Virus record (IMG/VR): IMGVR_UViG_3300032296_001778
Location: 1 to 22,411 of that record
Strand: one strand, 5' to 3'
DNA length: 22,411 nt
Origin: a virus
Both the position numbers and the translations under genes were made by a program. Under the pieces are notes generated by a model, which was not told the DNA's origin, searched no databases, and saw nothing but the letters and a program-made list of their open reading frames with translations. Positions 7,829 through 14,000 of the stretch are shown here, one piece after another; positions within the stretch are counted from its first letter, which is position 1; each line of letters begins with the position of its first letter.

Positions 7829-8944
7829 ATGGAAGAACAAGATAAAAAAATACAATTTGTAATTCAGAATTTTAACACATCTACGGCTCCTCAGTATGTT
7901 GAAAAGGCATCAAGAGCTGGTTATGTTTTTTATGGGGAGGACAATTTGTATCCTGACTATTTAATTTCATTAATGAATAGAAGTGCTAAACACAATGCTA
8001 TTCTAAATAGAAAGGCAATGATGATTGCTGGTAATGGTTGGAATACAGAAGGTTTAGATGGTATAGCGGCTCAGTTTGTATCAAATCCTTACAATGAATT
8101 ATCACTAAATGACATTGCGTTTAGAACATCTTATGACTTAGAATTGTTTGGAGCATTTGCTTTAGAGATAATTTACTCAAAAGATAAAAGTAAAATAGCT
8201 GAAATTAATTATTTACCAGCAAACAAAGTTAGAATGTCTGATTGTAAAAAGTATGTTTATTACTCAGATGATTGGTCTAACACAAGAAAATATACACCGG
8301 TTAAGAAACCTGTATTCAATCCTAAAAATCCAGTAGCATCTCAAATACTTTATGTAAAAGAATACAGACCAGGTTCAGAAGTTTATGGACAACCTGGTTA
8401 TTTATCATGTGTTAATTGGATTGCTTTAGAATACTCTATTAGTTTATTTCACTTAAATCAAGTTGATAATGGTTTTTCACCTTCAATGGTTATTACATTT
8501 AGAAATGGTGTTCCATCTGATGATGAAATGAGAAGTGTTATTAGACAATTACAATCAGATTATGAAGGTGCTACTAAATCAGGTAAGACAATGTTCTTAT
8601 TTGCTGATGGTGAGGACAACGCACCTCTTATTACACCTTTACAATTAAATGATAGTGATGAAAGATTTATTGAATTAAGTAAAGAAATCACTCAAGGTAT
8701 TTTAACAGGACACTCAATCACTAATCCTATTATTATGGGTATAGCAATTCCTGGTTCATTAGGAGCTAAGAATGAGATTATAGAAGGTGTTGAGATGTTT
8801 CAAGCAATGTATATAAACCCTAAACAACAATTAGTTGAAGCGGTGTATAACAGACTTTTAAGATTTAATGGCTCTCAGTCAAAACTTGAATTAAACAAGT
8901 ATGAGTTAGACATAGAAAAAATAACAGAAGGTAATGGACTATAA
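7829..8944 (+). CDS. Portal protein
   Basis: This 371-residue protein is recognised as a phage portal, the dodecameric ring at the head vertex through which DNA is packaged and which binds the terminase and connector. The N-terminal part has the expected GEDNLYPDYLISLMNRSAKH block and a helix with AILNRKAMMIAGNGW. The centre has strands with REGION-like pattern ILYVKEYRPGSEVYGQPGY, and the stem and crown helices follow (LNDSDERFIELSKEITQGIL and GAKNEIIEGVEMFQAM). At 371 residues it is at the short end of the family. Its last codons overlap the connector gene by 11 bases. It lies downstream of the capsid genes, opposite to the usual phage order. Codons for Gly-Glu-Asp at 7934-7942 carry one of the repeated GGAGGACA sites. 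Confidence 0.9.
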   Translation: MEEQDKKIQFVIQNFNTSTAPQYVEKASRAGYVFYGEDNLYPDYLISLMNRSAKHNAILNRKAMMIAGNGWNTEGLDGIAAQFVSNPYNELSLNDIAFRTSYDLELFGAFALEIIYSKDKSKIAEINYLPANKVRMSDCKKYVYYSDDWSNTRKYTPVKKPVFNPKNPVASQILYVKEYRPGSEVYGQPGYLSCVNWIALEYSISLFHLNQVDNGFSPSMVITFRNGVPSDDEMRSVIRQLQSDYEGATKSGKTMFLFADGEDNAPLITPLQLNDSDERFIELSKEITQGILTGHSITNPIIMGIAIPGSLGAKNEIIEGVEMFQAMYINPKQQLVEAVYNRLLRFNGSQSKLELNKYELDIEKITEGNGL

Positions 8945-9497
8945 ATTATTCATAACAAGCAACTATGTATATAAGATGAGTGTTATTGAAAATAATGTTG
9001 ATGCTGACCTTATTACAAAATTCATTTGGAAAGCACAAGACCTTAATATACAATCAGTATTAGGTCAAAACTTATATACAAAAATGTTAAATGATTGTCC
9101 TAATTATACAGGTTATTACAATCAATTAATGGTTTATTATATCCAACCAGCACTTTGTGAGTGGGTTGTTTATCACGCATTACCTTTTATTAATTTTAGA
9201 ATTACAAATAAGGCTGTTAGTCAGAAATCATCAGATAATTCTCAACCATCAGGTATTGATGACCTTAAATGGTTAAGAAGTCAAGTTAGAAACAATGCTG
9301 AGTTTTATAATGAAAGAACAAGAGACTTTATTAAGAACTTTCCGGCTGAATTTCCTGAGTTTTATCAGACTACACTTGGATTTGAGGTTAAACCTAATGT
9401 ATCAAACTACTTTTCAGGTATAGCTACATCAGGTAGAAAGTTTCAAGGTCCATTTCCTCCATTAGATAATATAGACCCGTGTGAGTTTTGTGATTAA
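8934..9497 (+). CDS. Head-tail connector (adaptor) protein
   Basis: This 187-residue mostly helical protein starts inside the end of the portal gene (11-base overlap), the normal place for a connector that docks under the portal ring. The helical blocks DADLITKFIWKAQDLNIQ, LYTKMLNDCPNYTGYYNQ and LCEWVVYHALPFINF resemble the gp6-type adaptor family of Bacteroidota phages. The end has a Pro-rich stretch (FQGPFPPLDNIDPCEFCD) with two cysteines. The function is inferred from fold type and position. Confidence 0.72.
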   Translation: MDYKLFITSNYVYKMSVIENNVDADLITKFIWKAQDLNIQSVLGQNLYTKMLNDCPNYTGYYNQLMVYYIQPALCEWVVYHALPFINFRITNKAVSQKSSDNSQPSGIDDLKWLRSQVRNNAEFYNERTRDFIKNFPAEFPEFYQTTLGFEVKPNVSNYFSGIATSGRKFQGPFPPLDNIDPCEFCD

Positions 9498-9512
9498 AAA
9501 ATAAAAACATAG

Positions 9513-9638
9513 ATGACTAAGAAGAAAAGAGGCAACTACAAATCTAAAAATGTATTATTATTATCAAAAGTTCTTAAAGTAGAAGAGAATAAAGAAGATA
9601 AAGAAAAAAAAGATGACAAAAAAAATGGAAATGATTAA
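9513..9638 (+). CDS. Small Lys-rich protein, 41 aa
   Basis: A short frame follows the connector gene by 15 bases and overlaps the next gene by 26 bases. The product starts MTKKKRGNYKSKNVLL and ends in a Lys/Asp/Glu-rich tail. There is no recognised domain. Tight operon packing and the A-rich start region support translation, but the sequence is too simple to assign a role. Confidence 0.5.
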   Translation: MTKKKRGNYKSKNVLLLSKVLKVEENKEDKEKKDDKKNGND

Positions 9639-9888
9639 TTTTCTAACTTTAATTGGTGGTGTGATGATGAGTGTTATATCATATTTTCTAAAAAGAACTA
9701 TGGATGAATTAAAAGAGGTTAAAAGTGTGGCCTATGACGCTAAGAATGAACTTAGTGTATTAAAGAATGACCATATTAATAAATATGAACACATGACTGA
9801 AAAATTTGATACATTATGTGAGAGTGTAAAAGACCTTACAAAAGAAATTAAGGAACTTAATAAGGAACTTAATAAAAAAAAAGATTAA
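9613..9888 (+). CDS. Membrane-anchored coiled-coil protein, holin-like
   Basis: The 91-residue protein has one hydrophobic segment near the start (residues about 9-26, FLTLIGGVMMSVISYFL) and a long charged coiled coil to the end (heptad pattern around VKDLTKEIKELNKELN). This architecture matches the XhlA/hemolysin-type or spanin-like membrane proteins found in phage lysis cassettes. It is followed 6 bases later by another small membrane protein. The pair could be the lysis or holin unit of this phage; no endolysin is visible in the window, so this is inference. Confidence 0.6.
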   Translation: MTKKMEMINFLTLIGGVMMSVISYFLKRTMDELKEVKSVAYDAKNELSVLKNDHINKYEHMTEKFDTLCESVKDLTKEIKELNKELNKKKD

Positions 9889-9894
9889 TCATTT

Positions 9895-10080
9895 ATGAAG
9901 AAGAGATTAATAAAGACAGGTATTATCACAACCTTATTAGGAGTGAGTATAATCATATTCAGTGGAGCAATGCTATGGACTGGAAAGGCATCGGCCGAAA
10001 GTCTTAGTGGTTGGTTAGCATTAGGAATTATGTTTCTTAGAAGTAATGATAGTTTAATTGGATTAGGACCTAAAGAATAA
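9895..10080 (+). CDS. Small two-helix membrane protein, candidate holin
   Basis: The 61-residue protein has a basic N-terminus (MKKRLIKTG), a clear transmembrane helix at about residues 9-29 (ITTLLGVSIIIFSGAMLW) and a second shorter hydrophobic stretch at about 37-49 (LSGWLALGIMFL), with a charged end. Size and topology fit a class II holin. It follows the coiled-coil membrane gene. No experiment-level evidence is possible from the sequence; an unrelated small membrane protein is the alternative. Confidence 0.6.
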   Translation: MKKRLIKTGIITTLLGVSIIIFSGAMLWTGKASAESLSGWLALGIMFLRSNDSLIGLGPKE

Positions 10081-10083
10081 GAT

Positions 10084-10212
10084 ATGAAGACTATTACATT
10101 AGATATAAGAGACTTTTATGATGTCATGAAGGTAAGTGTTCATAAGAATAAAAAAAAGTATTGTAGAAAAGAAAAACACAAAAAAAATAATAATAATAAA
10201 TGGGAAATATAA
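10084..10212 (+). CDS. Small basic protein, 42 aa
   Basis: A short frame starts 3 bases after the holin-like gene and overlaps the fibre gene by 13 bases. The N-terminal half (MKTITLDIRDFYDVMKVSVH) looks folded; the rest is Lys- and Asn-rich. No family is recognised. Operon packing supports it being a real gene. Confidence 0.5.
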   Translation: MKTITLDIRDFYDVMKVSVHKNKKKYCRKEKHKKNNNNKWEI

Positions 10213-11885
10213 CAACAACCAATAGAATGGCTATCTTAGATTTGATAGCACAAGCCGATGAGACGGTAGAAGTTACATCAATTGAAAATAGATTAACTAA
10301 TTTAGAAGACTTTATAAATGTTGATGCTACATCTGGTTATGCTACTTTTTCAGCATCACAATCAATAGTATCATCATCAACTGATGGTGTAACAACATCA
10401 ACTCAAACAATAACACCAATCTCAATTACTGGTGAAACTGATGCGTTAAACGCTAATGTTTATATACAAGCTCAATATACAACAACAGAACAGACAGGTA
10501 AAATTTCTTCTTTTATAGATGGTGGTGGTAAAGCTGCTATATATCTTGAAGCTGGTGATAATAATTTTTCATCATCTACTTATTCATTATACACTCAAAA
10601 TGAAAATTCAGTATCAACTTCAATAGCAGTAGGTGGAACTGAAAGCGCAGCAATTGCTATTAGTATTCCAGATAATCAAATTCTTATGCGTATAGGTGAT
10701 TATCTTGGTGGTGGAATAAATTATTCTGAAAATAGTATTAGTCCATATTTACAATATATGGCTTCTGTTGGAACAAACAACACACCAAATACAATAGTAT
10801 CTGATTTAAGATTAGACCCTCTTAATGTAGATGAAGGAACTATGTTTAGAGTAAGAAATGTTGATACTGGTTTATTAGCAAAATTAGAACTTGACCCGGC
10901 TGGTGAGTTAAATGGTAATAGATTATACTCAACTGATGGAACATATGAAACAAGTATTTCTTTTGATGCTAATGGAGCAACCTTTATAGATTTGGTAGCA
11001 ACAGGAACAAATTTTGTTACGAGTATTAATGTATCAGAAAATAAATCAACTTTATCAAGTAATGATGTATCTAATTCAATTTTATCTAAAATTGAAGCAT
11101 CTAATGAACCTGGAGACCCCTTTATTAGAATTCAATCAATAGATAGTGCTAATAGTAATGAAGGTAGAATAGATATAACCTTAGCTACTATGTCAATTAC
11201 ATCAACTGATGGAACAACTACGCTATCAAGTGTATATGATGCTTCTTTACAAACAATAGTGGATACAGCAACTGATGGAACAGATACATCATCAATTACA
11301 ATACAACCACTCGGTATTTCATTTTTTACAGATGATGGTGTTTATGAAGGTAGTATATCAAGCTCAAAAACATCTGCTATAATTCAAGTTGAAGAAAAAA
11401 CCGTATCAAAATCAAGAATAGATTTTACACAAAATACTTCTATATTAAAAACCGAAGATTTAGCAACTGGTGAATACTCTCAAATAGATACAACTACAAC
11501 ATCAGCTGTTATTTCATCTACTGATACAACTTGGACTACAAATGTTAATGTATATCCATCTAATTTTGAGGCTAATACTACTGATGGAACAAGTGATAAA
11601 TGGATAGGACAAGATACAACACAAGTTTTAATTTATTCAACTGATGGAACAAATCAATCAACAATTGATGTTTATGATAATTCTATGGCATTGTCAGTTA
11701 CTGATGGTTTAACAACAACATCTATAACTATTGGAACGGTAAGTATTCAGTTAGATAATATACCATCTTATGATGATGATAGTGCTGCTGGAACAGGTGG
11801 TTTAACACCTGGTATGATATATATGACAACAGGTGGAGGAGCTAATCCTTTAGATGTAGCAGGTATTCTAATGATAAAACAATAA
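10200..11885 (+). CDS. Tail fibre-type structural protein with TDG repeats
   Basis: This 561-residue protein begins with a helical N-terminus (residues about 5-37, ending IENRLTNLEDFI) that could be the trimerising attachment part. It continues as a long beta-rich stem full of Ser, Thr, Asp and Gly. A [ST]TDG[TV] motif recurs at least seven times, at irregular intervals. The extreme C-terminus (GLTPGMIYMTTGGGANPLDV, then AGILMIKQ) matches a short end block I associate with tail fibre and baseplate proteins of Bacteroidota phages. It is the last gene of the portal operon and stops 25 bases before a two-way terminator. A role as tail fibre or appendage is inferred; receptor binding is possible but not shown. 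Confidence 0.65.
   Translation: MGNITTTNRMAILDLIAQADETVEVTSIENRLTNLEDFINVDATSGYATFSASQSIVSSSTDGVTTSTQTITPISITGETDALNANVYIQAQYTTTEQTGKISSFIDGGGKAAIYLEAGDNNFSSSTYSLYTQNENSVSTSIAVGGTESAAIAISIPDNQILMRIGDYLGGGINYSENSISPYLQYMASVGTNNTPNTIVSDLRLDPLNVDEGTMFRVRNVDTGLLAKLELDPAGELNGNRLYSTDGTYETSISFDANGATFIDLVATGTNFVTSINVSENKSTLSSNDVSNSILSKIEASNEPGDPFIRIQSIDSANSNEGRIDITLATMSITSTDGTTTLSSVYDASLQTIVDTATDGTDTSSITIQPLGISFFTDDGVYEGSISSSKTSAIIQVEEKTVSKSRIDFTQNTSILKTEDLATGEYSQIDTTTTSAVISSTDTTWTTNVNVYPSNFEANTTDGTSDKWIGQDTTQVLIYSTDGTNQSTIDVYDNSMALSVTDGLTTTSITIGTVSIQLDNIPSYDDDSAAGTGGLTPGMIYMTTGGGANPLDVAGILMIKQ
10378..11711 (+). repeat. Dispersed ACTGATGG(A/T) repeats in the fibre gene
   Basis: ACTGATGG recurs in the same frame at about 10379, 10932, 11208, 11272, 11579, 11639 and 11700, usually followed by AACA, encoding Thr-Asp-Gly-Thr. 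Spacing is irregular, so these are likely turns of a beta-structured stem and not a simple tandem array. Confidence 0.6.
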
Positions 11886-11910
11886 TAACTTCCATTATTA
11901 TTAAATAAAA

Positions 11911-11944
11911 AAACCCGGTCTTCTGCTTTTGACCGGGTTTTTTG
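11911..11944. terminator. Two-way intrinsic terminator
   Basis: AAACCCGGTC (11911-11920) pairs perfectly with GACCGGGTTT (11931-11940) around a 10-base loop. A-rich sequence precedes it and T-rich sequence follows, so it works on both strands. It lies between the converging fibre gene and the nuclease-like gene. Confidence 0.93.
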
Positions 11945-11948
11945 TTTA

Positions 11949-12452
11949 TCACACATTAGAAATTTCTCTATTCCAACATTTTAATTTTGGAACATTATAG
12001 ACCTTAAATAATTCTCTATTATTAACTCTATTTATTAAAAAACCTTTTACTTTACCACCATCACCACTTTGTGTTGTATATCTAAATAAATCAGGTCTTG
12101 TTAATAATAACTCTTTTAATTTTTTAACTTGTATAAGATAAGCCTCCTCAAAATCAGGAAAGAAATAAACAAATACATCTGCTTCTGTTTTAGATATACC
12201 TGAAGGTTTATTATTACAACTTGTTTCAATAAACATATTATCTGTTTTAACACCTTTTAAGAATTCATATCTATCAGTTTTAACCTCAAATGTAATTGAC
12301 TTACACATTAATTCAGCAGCTATATCATATCTGTAGTCATTGTTAAAGCCAACAATCTCAAAACCTTTTTTCTCTTTTAAGTAGAAAGCAAATACTCTTT
12401 CTCCTAATTCACCATCTTTTAGGTCTTTCTTAAATTTTTCATAGTAATTCAT
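11949..12452 (-). CDS. PD-(D/E)XK nuclease-like protein
   Basis: This 167-residue minus-strand protein shows the core pattern of the PD-(D/E)XK nuclease superfamily. There is a first helix with GELGERVFAFYL (Glu15 and Glu18), then DYRYDIAAEL (Asp43), then a strand with FEVKTD (Glu56-x-Lys58), and later NMFIETSCNNKPSGISKTEAD, which resembles the conserved strand-helix region of phage endonucleases of this type. The catalytic residues D43, E56 and K58 appear intact. It could be a recombination or resolvase-type nuclease or act against host or rival DNA. It stands alone between a two-way terminator and a divergent spacer with an inverted repeat, like a separately controlled cargo gene. Confidence 0.65.
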   Translation of the reverse strand: MNYYEKFKKDLKDGELGERVFAFYLKEKKGFEIVGFNNDYRYDIAAELMCKSITFEVKTDRYEFLKGVKTDNMFIETSCNNKPSGISKTEADVFVYFFPDFEEAYLIQVKKLKELLLTRPDLFRYTTQSGDGGKVKGFLINRVNNRELFKVYNVPKLKCWNREISNV

Positions 12453-12487
12453 AAACTTTTTAATTATTTTTTATACAATATATATAA

Positions 12488-12513
12488 ACCTCCAAAAGTG
12501 ATTTTTTGGAGGT
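12488..12513. repeat. Perfect 10-bp inverted repeat in a divergent spacer
   Basis: ACCTCCAAAA (12488-12497) and TTTTGGAGGT (12504-12513) are a perfect inverted repeat with a 6-base spacer. It lies between the nuclease-like gene (minus) and the 42-aa gene (plus) and overlaps the TTTG box of the plus promoter. It looks like an operator. No T-run follows, so it is not a terminator on the + strand. Confidence 0.6.
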
Positions 12514-12536
12514 ATGGATTATTTATAGTATATTTG
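12505..12536 (+). promoter_or_regulatory. Host-type Bacteroidota promoter
   Basis: TTTG (12505-12508), a 20-bp gap, and TATATTTG (12529-12536) match the known Bacteroidota housekeeping consensus TTTG-N19-21-TAnnTTTG. Transcription would start near 12543, about 10 bases before the ATG of the 42-aa gene. The TTTG box lies within the right arm of the inverted repeat. Confidence 0.75.
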
Positions 12537-12552
12537 TATAAACTAAAAGAAA

Positions 12553-12681
12553 ATGGTAAAAGAAAGTGTATTAAAGGCACAGAAAGTCCTTAAACAACAA
12601 TTCATCAAAGGTTCAATCACAAAGAAAGAATATAAAAAAGAGTTAAAGTGGATTGCTAAGCATATTTTATCCAAAAATTAA
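12553..12681 (+). CDS. Small basic protein, 42 aa
   Basis: The product (MVKESVLKAQKVLKQQFIKG and a further 22 residues) is basic and helical. Its second half (GSITKKEYKKELKWI) resembles the short SHOCT-type helix often found at protein ends. It has its own host-type promoter, so it could be expressed on entry by host RNA polymerase. Its 3' end overlaps the convergent 328-aa gene by 26 bases. The function is unknown. Confidence 0.55.
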   Translation: MVKESVLKAQKVLKQQFIKGSITKKEYKKELKWIAKHILSKN

Positions 12682-13642
12682 CACCTTGTTCATAGATAGT
12701 TCTGGCTCCTGTCCTCCTGTTTAAGACTTGATAAGTCATAAATACAGGTTCATTGCCTATAACTTTTCTTATGTTAGTATCAACTCTATATTTAATAACT
12801 CTTTCTAAAGTAAAGTCACCATCTTGTTTGTTATAGATAATAGGTAAAAATCTGGCTAAGTCATTACCATTTAAGTCAATCACTTTTGTTCCTTCAACAA
12901 CCCATCTATTAGCATATTTAGGTATTAAGAATGAAAAAGGAACTTGAAGAGCTTTATACTTTATATCAACTGGGTCTAACTCAATTCTATTTTCAGCATA
13001 AACAGCCTTTATCTTTTCAATCCAGTCTAAGGCAAGTGGTGTTCCTTTTTGATAAGGAACTTCTTTTGGTATTAGTTTTCTTCTAAATCCATCATCTGTT
13101 TTTAACCAATTAACATAAGGGTCAATTAATTTATTACCAAATTTGTCATATCTAACATAAGCATCCATATAGCCACTTTTTATAGTTTGGTCTATAACAT
13201 ATCTTTCTTCTGATATAGTTATTGGTGGTTTAGGAACTACTATTTGTTGTGGTGCTCTTATAGGTGTAGATGAAATAGGTGTAGGTAATGGTTTTTCAAT
13301 AACAATTTGTCTAATAACAATTAAATTATTTACTCTTTTTTCTATTCTTGTTAGTCTTCCTATTAAATCATTACAACATTTCATAAAATAGTCAAGTAAC
13401 ATATTATACTGATTAAATAGTTTAACAAAGTATTCTACATTATTTGCTTGTGCTGTCTGAACATATTGATAGACATCCATAATTAAATCATTTAGTGAGA
13501 CAAGATGAGGTCCTACACAGACCATAAGTTCATCACAATCCATTTGTGGTGTTTGTGAAACAATTTCGGTAATGGTAGAACAAACGCCATTAACTTCAAC
13601 GGTAATAGTGTCTTGTTGGACACAATCATTAGTAATTCTCAT
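12656..13642 (-). CDS. Unknown 328-aa protein with late-type promoter
   Basis: The N-terminus (residues 1-50) has several cysteines (Cys8, 21, 35, 42) and beta-like sequence. A helical region with coiled-coil character follows (about 50-115, including LTRIEKRVNNLIVI). A Pro-rich linker (about 115-140, PLPTPISSTPIRAPQQ) leads to a C-terminal domain of about 185 residues rich in Tyr, Lys and Val with no motif I recognise. It is transcribed against its neighbours, behind a promoter of the late class at 13657-13690, which suggests a virion or late product. Coiled coil, linker and globular end would fit an appendage or adaptor. No function is claimed. Confidence 0.75.
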   Translation of the reverse strand: MRITNDCVQQDTITVEVNGVCSTITEIVSQTPQMDCDELMVCVGPHLVSLNDLIMDVYQYVQTAQANNVEYFVKLFNQYNMLLDYFMKCCNDLIGRLTRIEKRVNNLIVIRQIVIEKPLPTPISSTPIRAPQQIVVPKPPITISEERYVIDQTIKSGYMDAYVRYDKFGNKLIDPYVNWLKTDDGFRRKLIPKEVPYQKGTPLALDWIEKIKAVYAENRIELDPVDIKYKALQVPFSFLIPKYANRWVVEGTKVIDLNGNDLARFLPIIYNKQDGDFTLERVIKYRVDTNIRKVIGNEPVFMTYQVLNRRTGARTIYEQGVNFWIKYA

Positions 13643-13656
13643 ATTCTTTTTCTTTT

Positions 13657-13690
13657 TACAATAATAGATAAAGTGTTCATTTTTCTAAAT
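13657..13690 (-). promoter_or_regulatory. Late-type promoter L4 (minus strand)
   Basis: Read on the minus strand, ATTTAGAAAAA begins at 13690 and TCTATTATTGTA starts at 13668, offset 22 bp exactly as in the plus-strand copies. It ends 14 bases before the 328-aa gene's ATG. Confidence 0.75.
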
Positions 13691-13721
13691 GTTTATACAT
13701 GTTTTCTCATATTTCCGTGTC

Positions 13722-13764
13722 CCACAGAGTTCGTTTCCGTGTGTGCTCACACTTCACTCTGTGG
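13722..13764. repeat. Nested inverted repeat
   Basis: CCACAGAGT (13722-13730) and ACTCTGTGG (13756-13764) form a perfect 9-bp outer stem. Inside, GTGTG (13739-13743) can pair with CACAC (13748-13752). The block is richer in GC than its surroundings. Confidence 0.7.
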
Positions 13765-13966
13765 TTAAAATCTTTGATGAGGTGGTGGGTAAGGTAAAGT
13801 TAAGTTAAGAAAGTTTAAGTATATGAGATATGAAGATATAAGATACTACTTGTGTCGTTTTTTTGCGTTAAAAAAGGGAGGACACTTATTTTTGTATGTC
13901 TTTTATGAATTATTTTTCACTTTTTTTTAATTATTTTTAATTTTTAACGAAAGGGAGAGAGTGATA

Positions 13967-13978
13967 CTTAATATATAA
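13967..13978 (+). promoter_or_regulatory. Early-type promoter E5 (weak upstream half)
   Basis: CTTAATATATAA matches the 3' half of the early element, but the TGACTTTTTTAA half is replaced by GAGAGAGTGATA. It ends 22 bases before the ATG at 14001, the same geometry as the other copies. Confidence 0.55.
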
Positions 13979-14000
13979 AGTATAAAAATAATTAAAGAAT

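Larger units (their letters stand above)
13643..14000. other. Divergent 358-bp spacer, candidate replication origin
   Basis: No gene was found here. The spacer holds promoter L4 on the minus strand, a large imperfect hairpin (13722-13764), a direct repeat TTTCCGTGT at 13712 and 13734, a short AGTTAAGTTAAG repeat near 13798, and a very AT-rich tract (13886-13950) before an early promoter. The hairpin lies outside both predicted transcripts, so it would act as DNA. With a polymerase-like gene next door, an origin of replication is the best guess; a plain regulatory spacer is the alternative. Confidence 0.4.

Noticed and set aside
10800-11720. ACTGATGG repeats as a CRISPR-like array
   Set aside because: Repeats are short, irregularly spaced, in frame and code for turns of a fibre protein; no regular spacers exist.
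12488-12513. Inverted repeat as a transcription terminator
   Set aside because: It lies upstream of both divergent genes, has no T-run after it on the plus strand, and overlaps a promoter, so an operator is the better reading.
13860-13920. Host-type promoter in the spacer before 14001
   Set aside because: A TTTG and a TATTTTTC are present but only 16 bp apart and the second box lacks the final G, so it does not meet the consensus.
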